Both the position numbers and the translations under genes were made by a program. A stretch of 64,000 nucleotides of DNA from Roseicella aerolata (GTDB lineage: Bacteria; Pseudomonadota; Alphaproteobacteria; Acetobacterales; Acetobacteraceae), in the NCBI RefSeq assembly GCF_020523605.1, contig NZ_JAJAQI010000005.1, positions 1-64,000 on the forward strand. Direction: 5' to 3'. Each line of letters begins with the position of its first letter. The stretch's first letter is position 1. Below, piece after piece: positions 33,864-42,642 of this stretch. The notes beneath the pieces are model-generated. The model was not told where the DNA came from and ran no database searches. It saw only the letters and a list, made by a program, of their open reading frames with translations.

Positions 33864-35093
33864 TCATGCAAAGAATTCCCGGGCCTTGCTCAAGGCCTCC
33901 GCGAGGTAGTCGATCTCGCCCTCGGTCGTGTACAGTCCGAAGCTGGCACGGACGGTGCCGCCCTCCATGCCGAAGCGGGTATGCAGCGGCTCCGCGCAAT
34001 GCCGTCCCGCACGCACCGCGATGCCGGCACGGTCGAGCAGCGTCGCCAGGTCATGCGGATGGGCGTTGTCGAGCGAGAAGGCGAAGACGCCACCGCGATC
34101 CTGCGCCCGCCCCAGCAGGCCAAGACTTTCGATATCCGATAGCCGCCGCATCGCGTGGTCCACCAGCCGACGCTCATGCGCCTCGACCGCGGGCATGCCG
34201 ATGGCGGAGACGTAGTCCACCGCCGCGTGCAGCCCGACGGCCTCGATAATCGGTGGCGTCCCCGCCTCGAACTTCGCAGGCGGCGCGGCCCATTCGGTAC
34301 GGTCGATCGTCACCATGGCGATCATGTCGCCGCCGCCGAGGAAGGGTGGCATGCGCTCCTGATGCTCCAGTCGCGCCCAGAGCACGCCTATGCCGGTAGG
34401 CCCGTAGAGCTTATGGCCGGTGAAGGCATAGAAATCCGCGCCCAGCGCCTGCATGTCCACGCGACGGTGCACCGCGGCCTGGCTGCCGTCGAACAGAATT
34501 TTGGCACCGGCGTCATGGGCCATGCGCACCAGCCGCTCGGCCGGCGTGACGGTGCCGAGGACGTTGGACATGTGGGTAATCGCAACCAGCCCCACCTTGC
34601 CGTCCGCCAGCTTGGCCGCGACATCCTCCAAATCCAGCTCGCCCGCATCGGTCACGCGGGCGACGCGCAGCTCGATCCCCCTGCCCTCGTCCCGCAGCAT
34701 CTGCCAGGGCACGAGGTTGGCGTGGTGTTCCATCTCGCTAATCAGCACGGCCTGGCCAGGCCGCAGCACGCCGCGGCCCCAGCTATGGGCAACCAGGTTG
34801 ATCGCCGCGGTGCTGTTGGGGGTGAAGATCACCTCGCGCGGATCGGCCGCATTGATGAAGCGCGCGACGGCGCCGCGCGCCGCCTCATAGGCCTCGGTGG
34901 CCGCCTCGCTCAAGAAATAGGCACCGCGATGGACATTGGCGTAGCGCTCCTCCATGCAGCGGACCATGGCGTCGATCACGGCCCGTGGCTTCTGGGCGGA
35001 GGCGCCGCTGTCCAGGAAGACCAGCGGCTTGCCTCTGATCTGCTGTTGCAGGATCGGAAAATCCTGCCGAATGCACTGGATGTCGAAGCTCAC
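33864..35093 (-). CDS. sufS: Cysteine desulfurase
   Basis: A 409-residue class V aminotransferase-fold cysteine desulfurase. PLP binds Lys228 in AFTGHKLYGPTG; the catalytic Cys366 is in RAGRHCAEPLH; the PLP-stacking His is in EMEHHANLVPW. It mobilises sulfur from cysteine and hands it to SufU. The start is GTG 35093, overlapping the sufD stop (GTGA) with GGAGG four to five bases upstream. Confidence 0.95.
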   Translation of the reverse strand: MSFDIQCIRQDFPILQQQIRGKPLVFLDSGASAQKPRAVIDAMVRCMEERYANVHRGAYFLSEAATEAYEAARGAVARFINAADPREVIFTPNSTAAINLVAHSWGRGVLRPGQAVLISEMEHHANLVPWQMLRDEGRGIELRVARVTDAGELDLEDVAAKLADGKVGLVAITHMSNVLGTVTPAERLVRMAHDAGAKILFDGSQAAVHRRVDMQALGADFYAFTGHKLYGPTGIGVLWARLEHQERMPPFLGGGDMIAMVTIDRTEWAAPPAKFEAGTPPIIEAVGLHAAVDYVSAIGMPAVEAHERRLVDHAMRRLSDIESLGLLGRAQDRGGVFAFSLDNAHPHDLATLLDRAGIAVRAGRHCAEPLHTRFGMEGGTVRASFGLYTTEGEIDYLAEALSKAREFFA

Positions 35094-36385
35094 GCGGCCT
35101 CCCCCTGCCGGTCCCACCAGCCAGTTACCGCGGCATCCAGCGCCTCGCGCGCAGCCTCGTCCTGCACGCCCTCGATTGCCTCGCGCAAGAAGGCCTCAAC
35201 CAGCATGGCGCGGGCACGTGCCTCCGGGATACCGCGGGCGCGGAGATAGAAGAGCTGTTCGGCGTCGATCGCGCCGACCGTCGCGCCGTGGCTGCACTTC
35301 ACGTCGTCTGCATAGATCTCCAGCTGCGGCTTGCTGTCGATCTCCGCCTCCGGGCTGAGCAGCAGCGCCTGGTTCATCTGGTAGCCATCGGTCCGCTGCG
35401 CGACCTGGTGGACATGGATCTTGCCCTGGAAGACGCCACGCGAACGGCCTGACAGCACGGTCTTGTAGGTCTGCCGGCTGGCGCAGTCGGGCGCCGCGTG
35501 GTCCAGGAAGGTGGTGGTATCGGCATGCTGGCCGTCGCGCAGCAACTGCGCGCCGTTCATGTGGCAGGTGGCAGCAGGGCCGGCGAGCACGGTGTGGATC
35601 TCGTTCCGCACCAGCCTGCCACCGGCATTCAGGGTGAAGTTGTCATAGGTCCCGCCCTTCTCGACCCGCGCATAGGCGGTCGAGAGCTGGAAGGCACGCG
35701 CCCCCTCCTGCTGCAGCCGCGCATGCGTCAGGACGGCGCCGAACGCCACCTCGATCTCATAGACCGGGTTGTGCAGGTAACGCGCCTCGGCCGGGCCGGT
35801 CGCGGTCTCGATGATCGTCAGGCTCGCGCCTGCCTCCAGTCGGATCAGGTGGCGCGGATGGAAGGCTTCCGGCCGCTCGGAGGCCGTGCCAAGCGACACA
35901 AGGTCGAGCACGCCGCCAGCCACGCCCGCCGGCACCGTCACCACCAGACCGTCCTCGAACAGCATGGTGTTGAGCGCCGCCATGGGCTGCTCCACCGGGC
36001 GCGCCAGGGCACCAAGGCGGCCTTCCTGCCGCTCCAGCGCTGCCGCCAGGCTCTCGGCGCCATAGGAAAGGCCGTCCAGCATCGAGAGATCCGCACGGAA
36101 GCGGCCATCGACGAAGACCGCGCGCGCGGCGCCATGCGCCGGCGGCAGCGCCGGCGAATCGTCCATGGCAGTCAGCGCCTCATCGAAGCCCGCTTCCGCC
36201 ACGGGGCGAAGATCGGTGTACTTCCAGGCCTCGATGCGGCGGGTCGGGAAGCCCTGCCTGCGGAAGGCTTCGGCCGCCTGCTCCCGCAGCGCCTGGACGA
36301 AGGGCAGGCGCGCGCCAGGAAGACGCTGCTGCAGCCCTTCGAAGCGGTGCAGGAAGCCCGCCGCGCCGGTGACGAGCGCCGTCAT
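35090..36385 (-). CDS. sufD: Fe-S cluster assembly protein SufD
   Basis: A 431-residue SufB/SufD-family protein, part of the SufBC2D scaffold that assembles Fe-S clusters. The N-terminal helical part (FRRQGFPTRRIEAWKYTDLRPV) and the C-terminal beta-helix with QNKIHV-like GVFQGKIHVHQVAQRTDGYQMN, SKPQLEIYADDVKCSHGATVG and LFYLRARGIPEARARAMLVEAFL are typical of SufD. The start overlaps the sufC stop by four bases (ATGA) and its stop overlaps sufS. Confidence 0.95.
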   Translation of the reverse strand: MTALVTGAAGFLHRFEGLQQRLPGARLPFVQALREQAAEAFRRQGFPTRRIEAWKYTDLRPVAEAGFDEALTAMDDSPALPPAHGAARAVFVDGRFRADLSMLDGLSYGAESLAAALERQEGRLGALARPVEQPMAALNTMLFEDGLVVTVPAGVAGGVLDLVSLGTASERPEAFHPRHLIRLEAGASLTIIETATGPAEARYLHNPVYEIEVAFGAVLTHARLQQEGARAFQLSTAYARVEKGGTYDNFTLNAGGRLVRNEIHTVLAGPAATCHMNGAQLLRDGQHADTTTFLDHAAPDCASRQTYKTVLSGRSRGVFQGKIHVHQVAQRTDGYQMNQALLLSPEAEIDSKPQLEIYADDVKCSHGATVGAIDAEQLFYLRARGIPEARARAMLVEAFLREAIEGVQDEAAREALDAAVTGWWDRQGEAA

Positions 36386-37128
36386 GCCGCGGCCTGTACC
36401 GAAGCGTAGCCGGATTCCTCCAGCTGCTTCGCCAGTTCGGGGCCGCCCGTCTGCACGATGCGGCCATTCATCAGGACATGCACCTTGTCAGGCACGATGT
36501 AGTCCAGCAGGCGCTGGTAGTGGGTGATGACGAGGGAGGAGAAGCCCGGGGCCCGCAGCGCGTTCACGCCATCCGCCACGATCTTCAGCGCATCAATGTC
36601 GAGGCCACTGTCGGTCTCGTCCAGGATCGCCAGCTTTGGCGACAGCAGCGCCATCTGCAGCACCTCGTTGCGCTTCTTCTCGCCGCCAGAGAAGCCCACA
36701 TTCACGCCGCGCTTCAGCATGTCCTCGGAGATGTGGAGCGCTTTCAGCCGATCCCGCGCCACCTTCAGGAATTGCATGGCGTCCAGCTCCGGCTCACCGC
36801 GCGCCTTGCGCACCGCGTTTAGCGCCGTGCGCAGGAAGAGCGCATTGCCGACACCCGGCAGTTCCACGGGGTACTGGAAGGCCAGGAACAGGCCGGCCGC
36901 CGCGCGCTCCTCCGGCTCCATCGCCAGCAGGTCAATGCCGTTAAAGGTCACGGAGCCGCCGGTGATCTCATAGCCTTCCCGGCCGGAGAGGACATAGGAG
37001 AGCGTGCTCTTGCCAGAGCCGTTCGGGCCCATGATGGCGTGGATCTCGCCGGCGGGCACTTCCAGGTCGATCCCCTTGAGGATCTGCTTGCCCTCGACCT
37101 CGGCGGTCAGTCCTTCGATCTTCAGCAT
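36382..37128 (-). CDS. sufC: Fe-S cluster assembly ATPase SufC
   Basis: A 248-residue ABC-type ATPase of the SUF scaffold. Walker A is MGPNGSGKST, the Q-loop is FLAFQYPVELPGV, the signature is FSGGEKKRNE, Walker B is LAILDETDSGLD, and the switch His is in LVITHYQRLL. SufC-specific features include the EKKR signature. It drives conformational change of SufB-SufD. ATG 37128 lies 14 bases after the sufB stop. Confidence 0.96.
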   Translation of the reverse strand: MLKIEGLTAEVEGKQILKGIDLEVPAGEIHAIMGPNGSGKSTLSYVLSGREGYEITGGSVTFNGIDLLAMEPEERAAAGLFLAFQYPVELPGVGNALFLRTALNAVRKARGEPELDAMQFLKVARDRLKALHISEDMLKRGVNVGFSGGEKKRNEVLQMALLSPKLAILDETDSGLDIDALKIVADGVNALRAPGFSSLVITHYQRLLDYIVPDKVHVLMNGRIVQTGGPELAKQLEESGYASVQAAA

Positions 37129-37142
37129 CAGTCTGTCTTTCC

Positions 37143-38642
37143 TTAGCCCACCGAGCCTTCGAGGCTGATCTGCAGCAGCTTCTGCGCCTCCACCGCGAAC
37201 TCCATCGGGAGTTCCTTCAGTACCTCGCGGCAGAAGCCGTTGACGATGAGGCCAACCGCGTCCTCTTCCGAGAGGCCGCGCTGGCGGCAATAGAAGAGCT
37301 GGTCCTCGGCGATGCGGCTGGTGGTCGCCTCGTGCTCCACCTTCGCCGTCATGCAGCGGTTCTCGATATAGGGCACGGTATGCGCGCCGCACTGATCACC
37401 GATCAGCAGCGAGTCGCACTGGGTGAAGTTGCGCGCGCTGCTCGCGGTCGGTGCCACCCGCACCAGGCCGCGATAGGTGTTCTGCCCGCGCCCGGCCGAG
37501 ATGCCCTTGGAGACGATGGTGCTCGTCGTCCGCTTGCCGACATGGATCATCTTCGTGCCGGTATCGGCCTGCTGGCGGTTGTTGGTGATGGCAACGGAAT
37601 AGAACTCGCCCACCGAATCATCGCCGAGCAGCACGCACGACGGATACTTCCAGGTGATGGCCGAGCCGGTCTCCACCTGGGTCCAGCTCACCTTGCTCCG
37701 CCTGCCGCGGCAATGCGCACGCTTGGTGACGAAATTGTAGATGCCGCCCCGGCCCTCGGCATCGCCGGGGTACCAGTTCTGCACCGTGCTGTACTTGATG
37801 GTCGCGTCGTCCAGCGCCACCAGCTCCACCACTGCCGCGTGCAGCTGGTTCTCGTCCCGCATCGGCGCCGTGCAGCCTTCGAGATAGGAGACCGTGCTCC
37901 CCTCCTCGGCAATGATCAGCGTGCGCTCGAACTGGCCGGTGCTCTTCGCATTAATCCGGAAATAGGTGGAGAGCTCCATCGGGCAGCGCACGCCCTTCGG
38001 GATGTAGACGAAGCTGCCATCAGTGAAGACCGCGCTGTTTAGCGCCGCGTAGAAATTGTCGCCTTGCGGCACGACAGTGCCGAGATACTGCCGCACCAGC
38101 TCCGGATGGGTCTGCACCGCCTCGGAGATGGCACAGAAGATAATCCCCTCCTTCTCCAGCCGCGCCTTGAAGGTGGTGGCGACGCTGACGCTGTCGAAAA
38201 CGGCGTCCACCGCGACCGGCATCCGGCCGGCATCGGAGGGCGTCTCCCCCGCGCCCTCGACACCCGCGAGAATCGCCTGCTCCTTCAGCGGGATGCCCAG
38301 CTTGGCATAGGTCCGCAGCAGTTCCGGGTCCACCTCGTCCAGCGACTTCGGCTTCACCTTCTGCACCGGCGCCGCGTAGTAGTAGGCGTCCTGGTAGTCG
38401 ATCGGCGGATACTTGACCGCCGCCCAGACCGGCTCCTCCATCTTCTTCCAGATGGCGAAGGCCTTCAGGCGCCAATCAAGCAGCCATTGCGGCTCGTTCT
38501 TCTTCTTCGAGATGAAGCGGACGATGTCCTCGTTCAGCCCCTTCGGGGCGAATTCCATCTCGATATCCGTCTCGAAGCCCCACTTGTAGGTGCCCTCGGT
38601 GACGGACTGGACGGTGTCGATCGTCTCGGTGACGGCGGGCAT
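37143..38642 (-). CDS. sufB: Fe-S cluster assembly protein SufB
   Basis: A 499-residue core scaffold of the SUF system. Typical segments include [97 protein letters not shown] and [33 protein letters not shown]; the QCDSLL stretch contains the cysteine used for cluster assembly. It is the first structural gene after the regulator, nine bases downstream of its stop. Confidence 0.96.
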   Translation of the reverse strand: MPAVTETIDTVQSVTEGTYKWGFETDIEMEFAPKGLNEDIVRFISKKKNEPQWLLDWRLKAFAIWKKMEEPVWAAVKYPPIDYQDAYYYAAPVQKVKPKSLDEVDPELLRTYAKLGIPLKEQAILAGVEGAGETPSDAGRMPVAVDAVFDSVSVATTFKARLEKEGIIFCAISEAVQTHPELVRQYLGTVVPQGDNFYAALNSAVFTDGSFVYIPKGVRCPMELSTYFRINAKSTGQFERTLIIAEEGSTVSYLEGCTAPMRDENQLHAAVVELVALDDATIKYSTVQNWYPGDAEGRGGIYNFVTKRAHCRGRRSKVSWTQVETGSAITWKYPSCVLLGDDSVGEFYSVAITNNRQQADTGTKMIHVGKRTTSTIVSKGISAGRGQNTYRGLVRVAPTASSARNFTQCDSLLIGDQCGAHTVPYIENRCMTAKVEHEATTSRIAEDQLFYCRQRGLSEEDAVGLIVNGFCREVLKELPMEFAVEAQKLLQISLEGSVG

Positions 38643-38651
38643 GAACGATCC

Positions 38652-39122
38652 CTATTCGGCAAGCATGGGGGCGAAGCGGGCGGAGACCCGGGCGGCGGGG
38701 CAATGGGCCGGGCCGGCCAGGTCGGCCACCGTGATCCCGGAGAGCGCGTTGCGGATGGCTTCGTTCACCGGGTCCCAGCGGCCGCGGACGGCACAGACGC
38801 CCTCCGCCTCGCACAGGCCCAGGCTGCCATCCACGCAGGCGGTCAGCGCGATCGGGCCATCCACGGCGGTGATGACCTCGGAGAGCGGCACCGCGGGCAA
38901 GGGCCGGGTCAGCCGGTACCCACCGCGGGCGCCGCGGACGCCTTCGACCAGGCCGGCTTGGCCCAGGATCTTCAGCACCTTGGCCACCGTCGGCTCGGCG
39001 ATGCCGGTCGCGGTAGCGAGACCCGGTGCGGTCTGCACACGACCGTTCGGCCCCGCGCCATCCAGCGCGAGCCGGGCCATGACCACCACGGCATAGTCGG
39101 TGAGCTTCGACAGCCTCAGCAC
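38652..39122 (-). CDS. Rrf2-family SUF operon regulator (IscR/SufR-like)
   Basis: A 156-residue Rrf2 regulator heading the suf operon. The winged helix (about 3-75) has LSKLTDYAVVVMARLAL, GIAEPTVAKVLKILGQAGLVEGVRGARGGYRLTRP. Three cysteines that can bind an Fe-S cluster are Cys96, Cys104 and Cys110, in TACVDGSLGLCEAEGVC. It probably senses Fe-S status and represses the operon when clusters suffice. GTG 39122 is favoured by AAAGGGA about eight bases upstream; a TTG at 39149 is in frame but overlaps the promoter zone. Confidence 0.9.
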   Translation of the reverse strand: MLRLSKLTDYAVVVMARLALDGAGPNGRVQTAPGLATATGIAEPTVAKVLKILGQAGLVEGVRGARGGYRLTRPLPAVPLSEVITAVDGPIALTACVDGSLGLCEAEGVCAVRGRWDPVNEAIRNALSGITVADLAGPAHCPAARVSARFAPMLAE

Positions 39123-39152
39123 GGCACCCGTCCCTTTCGCAGGCGTCAAATA

Positions 39153-39167
39153 GGACTAAACAGGTCC
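39153..39167. promoter_or_regulatory. Candidate Rrf2 operator upstream of the suf operon
   Basis: GGACTAAACAGGTCC contains the inverted repeat GGAC-N7-GTCC with an A/T-rich centre, 31 bases upstream of the regulator start. It overlaps the likely suf promoter, with TTCAAA and CCTATT as weak -35 and -10 candidates on the minus strand. Autoregulation by the Rrf2 protein through this site is inferred from position and symmetry. Confidence 0.45.
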
Positions 39168-39342
39168 CCTTTGAAGGGCTATCCAGATCGTGAAGCCATG
39201 CATTTCCGGCGGGGCGGACTTTCGGGCCCTGCGGACGGAGGGTAGCCTGCTGCGGCTTGTTCAGGGGCAGGGTCTTGCCGTCGGGCGTTTCGGCGCGACG
39301 CGCCGGCGCTTGCCGGCCGGAGGACCCAGGGGGAACGGTGCC

Positions 39343-40233
39343 ATGCCGGTGATTACCACCGATGACGGGGTCGATCTGCATTACGAGGAGGCCGGCAGCG
39401 GCACGCCTCTCATCTTCGTCCATGAATTTGCCGGCGATGCGCGGAGCTGGGAGCCGCAGATGCGCTTCTTCGCCCGGCGCTACCGCTGCATCGCCTTCAA
39501 TGCCCGCGGCTATCCTCCGAGCGCGGTGCCCCATGACGGCACCGCCTACTCCCAGGACCGGGCGACCGACGACATCGCCGCCATCATCAAAGGGCTGGAT
39601 CTGGCGCCGGCGCATGTGGTCGGCCTCTCCATGGGAGCCTTCGCCACCCTGCATCTCGGCCTCCGGCACCCGCACTTGGCGCGCAGCCTGACGGCCGCCG
39701 GCGTCGGCTATGGTGCGGCCCCGGGCAAGCGCGACCAGTTCCGCGCCGAAGTGGACGCCACCGCCGCCCGCATCGCCGAGGAGGGAATGTGGAAGATGGC
39801 CAGGACCTATGGCCGTGGCCCGACCCGCCTGGTCTTCGAGGAGAAGGACCCACGCGGTTACGCCGAGTTCCTGTCCCAGCTCGCGGAACATGACACGGAC
39901 GGGGCGGTGCTGACCATGCGGGGCGTCCAGCGCGAGCGGCCTAACCTGTTCGAACTTGAGGACCAGTTCCGCAAGCTGAAACTGCCGACCTTCATCATCT
40001 GCGGCGACGAGGACGACCCGACGCTGGAGCCCGGCCTGTTTCTCAAGCGCACCATCTCCACCAGCGCGCTCCTGGTCATGCCGCGTTGCGGCCACGCCAT
40101 GAATATAGAGGACCCGGATGCCTTCAACCGGGCGGTGCTGGATTTCCTTACCTGGGTGGATGCCGGACGGTGGTGGGAGCGGAACCCGGAGACGCTCTCG
40201 GGCGGTATCATCGCAGGGAAGGCCGAGACGTAG
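39343..40233 (+). CDS. Alpha/beta hydrolase
   Basis: A 296-residue alpha/beta hydrolase. It has the oxyanion region LIFVHEFAGDARSWEPQM, the nucleophile Ser in VVGLSMGAFATLHLG, the acid Asp in ICGDEDDPTLEPG and the catalytic His in MPRCGHAMNIEDPDAF. C-terminal FLTWVDAGRWWERNP is a feature of a small group in aerobic proteobacteria. The substrate is unknown; esterase, lactonase or C-C hydrolase are possible. Start ATG 39343 with AGGGGGAAC upstream. The P450 gene follows after 121 bases. Confidence 0.88.
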   Translation: MPVITTDDGVDLHYEEAGSGTPLIFVHEFAGDARSWEPQMRFFARRYRCIAFNARGYPPSAVPHDGTAYSQDRATDDIAAIIKGLDLAPAHVVGLSMGAFATLHLGLRHPHLARSLTAAGVGYGAAPGKRDQFRAEVDATAARIAEEGMWKMARTYGRGPTRLVFEEKDPRGYAEFLSQLAEHDTDGAVLTMRGVQRERPNLFELEDQFRKLKLPTFIICGDEDDPTLEPGLFLKRTISTSALLVMPRCGHAMNIEDPDAFNRAVLDFLTWVDAGRWWERNPETLSGGIIAGKAET

Positions 40234-40354
40234 CGGCCTGACGGCCGGAGCGGCCGCGCCCCTGGCGGGTTTTCCTTCCCTCCCGGGCCGGAGCTTCCGC
40301 TAGGCTCCCCGGGTGCCGCGCGCAGACGCGGCCCCGCGTGGGAGACAACCGTCC

Positions 40355-41590
40355 ATGAATGCCATTCCTGACCGGCGCGCGCTCCAGCTCCCGTTGGAAC
40401 GCTTCGATGTCAGCGATCCCGGCCTGTACCAGAACCAATCCTACTTCGCCTATTTCGACCGCCTGCGACAGGAGGACCCGGTGCACTGGTGCGCCGAGAG
40501 CCGCTTCGGTCCCTATTGGTCCATCACCCGTTACAAGGACATCATGGCGGCCGAGGTGAACCACCAGGTCTTCTCCTCGGAGCTCGGCGGCATCCAGGTC
40601 CTCGACCAGCCGAAGGACATGCAGCGCCCGAGCTTCATCCGCATGGATCCGCCGAAGCATGACGAGCAGCGTAAGGTCATCCAGCCCATCGTCGCGCCCG
40701 GCAACCTCGCCAATATGGAGCCGCTGATCCGCGAGCGGACCCGGCGCGTGCTGGATCAGCTTCCCCGCAACGAGGAGTTCGACTGGGTCGAGCGGGTCTC
40801 GATCGAGCTGACCACGCTGATGCTGGCGACGCTCTTCGACTTCCCGGTCGAGGAACGCGGCAAGCTCACCTACTGGTCGGATGTCGCGATCGCCGACATC
40901 ACCGACCCCGAGGCGCCGGTGCATTCGGAGGAGGCGCGCTTCGCCGAGCTGAAGGTGATGGCCGAGACCATGGGCCGCCTGTTCAACGAGCGGAAGGCGC
41001 AGGCGCCGGGCTTCGACCTGCTCTCCATGCTGGCGCATGGCGAGGCCACGCGCGACATGCCGCTGCGCGAATTCATGGGCAACCTCGCCCTGCTGATCGT
41101 CGGTGGCAACGACACCACACGGAATTCCATGTCCGGCGGGCTCTATGCGCTGCACCAGCATCCCGCGGAATGGGACAAGCTGCGCGCCGATCCCTCCCTG
41201 ATCCCGAACATGGTGTCCGAGATCATCCGCTGGGTGACGCCGGTGATCCATATGCGCCGCACCGCCAGCCGGGATTTCGAGTTCGGCGGCAAGCGGATCC
41301 GCGCCGGCGACAAGGTCTGCATGTGGTATGTTTCCGGCAACCGCGACCCTGAGGCGATTGAGGAGCCGGACCGCTTCATCATTGACCGGCCGCGGGCCCG
41401 CCAGCACCTCTCCTTCGGCTTCGGCGTGCACCGCTGCGTCGGCAACCGGCTGGCGGAGCTTCAGCTGCGGATCCTGTGGGAGGAGCTCCTGGCCCGCTTC
41501 GACCGCATCGAAGTGCTGGGCGAGCCCAGGCGGATCTACTCCAACTTCATCCACGGCATCCGCAGCCTGCCGGTGCGGATCCCGGGGTAG
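40355..41590 (+). CDS. Cytochrome P450, CYP153-like
   Basis: A 411-residue soluble bacterial P450. The heme-binding loop is FGFGVHRCVGNR (Cys361), the I-helix oxygen-activation motif is GGNDTTRNSM, and the ExxR pair lies in EIIRWVTPV. Segments such as FGPYWSITRYKDIMA, NHQVFSSE, MDPPKHDEQRK, WVERVSIELTTLMLATLFDFP closely resemble the CYP153 family (alkane and fatty-acid terminal hydroxylases) as I remember it. Ferredoxin and reductase genes, often adjacent, are absent here. The start is ATG 40355, with GGGAG about eleven bases upstream. The family assignment is inference; the P450 call is secure. Confidence 0.92.
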   Translation: MNAIPDRRALQLPLERFDVSDPGLYQNQSYFAYFDRLRQEDPVHWCAESRFGPYWSITRYKDIMAAEVNHQVFSSELGGIQVLDQPKDMQRPSFIRMDPPKHDEQRKVIQPIVAPGNLANMEPLIRERTRRVLDQLPRNEEFDWVERVSIELTTLMLATLFDFPVEERGKLTYWSDVAIADITDPEAPVHSEEARFAELKVMAETMGRLFNERKAQAPGFDLLSMLAHGEATRDMPLREFMGNLALLIVGGNDTTRNSMSGGLYALHQHPAEWDKLRADPSLIPNMVSEIIRWVTPVIHMRRTASRDFEFGGKRIRAGDKVCMWYVSGNRDPEAIEEPDRFIIDRPRARQHLSFGFGVHRCVGNRLAELQLRILWEELLARFDRIEVLGEPRRIYSNFIHGIRSLPVRIPG

Positions 41591-41772
41591 GGCAGATCGC
41601 CGGAGGCCGTGATCAAGCGGACGGGTGACTCTGCTCGAAAGGCGAAGAGTTCCAGCCGAATCGGATGGTCGGCCTGGACGATCCTGCTATCCGGTGCCCG
41701 GGCGAGCGTGGCACCGGGCGCTTGACGATGCCGTTGCTATCCAGCCGGGGCCGCTCCCGGCACTCTGCGGGG

Positions 41773-42639
41773 ATGCGCGCCCTGCTCCTCCTGATTCTCC
41801 TTGTCCTTGCCATCCCCGCCGCCGCGGCAGAACTCAAGCTCGCCAGCTGGAACATCGCCTGGCTCACCCTCCGCCAGGCCGGCGACCCGGACCTGCCGCG
41901 CAATCTCACGCCGCGGCGCCCCGTCGATTTGCAGCTCCTTGCCGCCTATGCGAAGCGGCTGGATGCCGATGTGGTCGCGTTGCAGGAGGTGGACGGGCCG
42001 GAGGCGGCGGCGCGGGTCTTCGACCCTGGCACCTATGCCTTCTTCTTCCCCGCCGAGCAGGACACGCAGCGCACCGGCTTCGCTGTGAAGCGCAGCCTGC
42101 GTGCCGCGCAGAACCCGGATCTCGCGGCGTTGGATCTCCGCCCGCGTGCCCGCTTCTCGCTCCGCCGCGGGACCGACATCACGGTCGAGGCCGCCGGACG
42201 GCGCCTGCGCCTGCTCTCCATCCATCTCGATGCGGGCTGCCGCAACGCGCCGCTCTCGGACCCGATCCCGGATTGCGACTCCCTCCGCCAGCAGGCGGAA
42301 ATCCTGGCGGGCTGGGTGACGGAGCGCCGGCGTGAGGGCACCGCCTTCGCCATACTCGGCGACTTCAACCGCGCGATCGGCGGGGCGGAGGACGAGTTGC
42401 TGCGCATCCTCACCGCCGCGGCGCCCCTGACCCGCAGCACCGAAGGCGTCTCCGACCCCTGCTGGGCGGGGGCGCGCGGGCCACGTCGGTTCATCGATCA
42501 TATCCTGCTGGGCGGGGAGGCCCGAAGCTGGCTGGTGCCCGACAGTTTCCGCGTGATGGTCTATGCGGAGCGCGAGCGCGAATGGCGGGAGCGGCTTTCC
42601 GATCATTGCCCGATCAGCCTGCGGCTTCGGCTTCCCTGA
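41773..42639 (+). CDS. Exported endonuclease/exonuclease/phosphatase-family protein
   Basis: A 288-residue EEP-superfamily protein with a signal peptide (MRALLLLILLVLAIPAAAA, about 1-19). Catalytic landmarks: LKLASWNIAWL (Asn), VVALQEVDG (metal-binding Glu), LLSIHLDAGC, FAILGDFNRAI (Asp/Asn) and the C-terminal LSDHCPISL (Asp-His). Cysteines in AGCRNAPLSDPIPDCDS probably form a disulfide in the periplasm. The substrate may be nucleic acid, phospholipid or sugar phosphate. The start ATG 41773 has a weak GGGG. The stop is four bases from the next start. Confidence 0.87.
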   Translation: MRALLLLILLVLAIPAAAAELKLASWNIAWLTLRQAGDPDLPRNLTPRRPVDLQLLAAYAKRLDADVVALQEVDGPEAAARVFDPGTYAFFFPAEQDTQRTGFAVKRSLRAAQNPDLAALDLRPRARFSLRRGTDITVEAAGRRLRLLSIHLDAGCRNAPLSDPIPDCDSLRQQAEILAGWVTERRREGTAFAILGDFNRAIGGAEDELLRILTAAAPLTRSTEGVSDPCWAGARGPRRFIDHILLGGEARSWLVPDSFRVMVYAEREREWRERLSDHCPISLRLRLP

Positions 42640-42642
42640 CGG

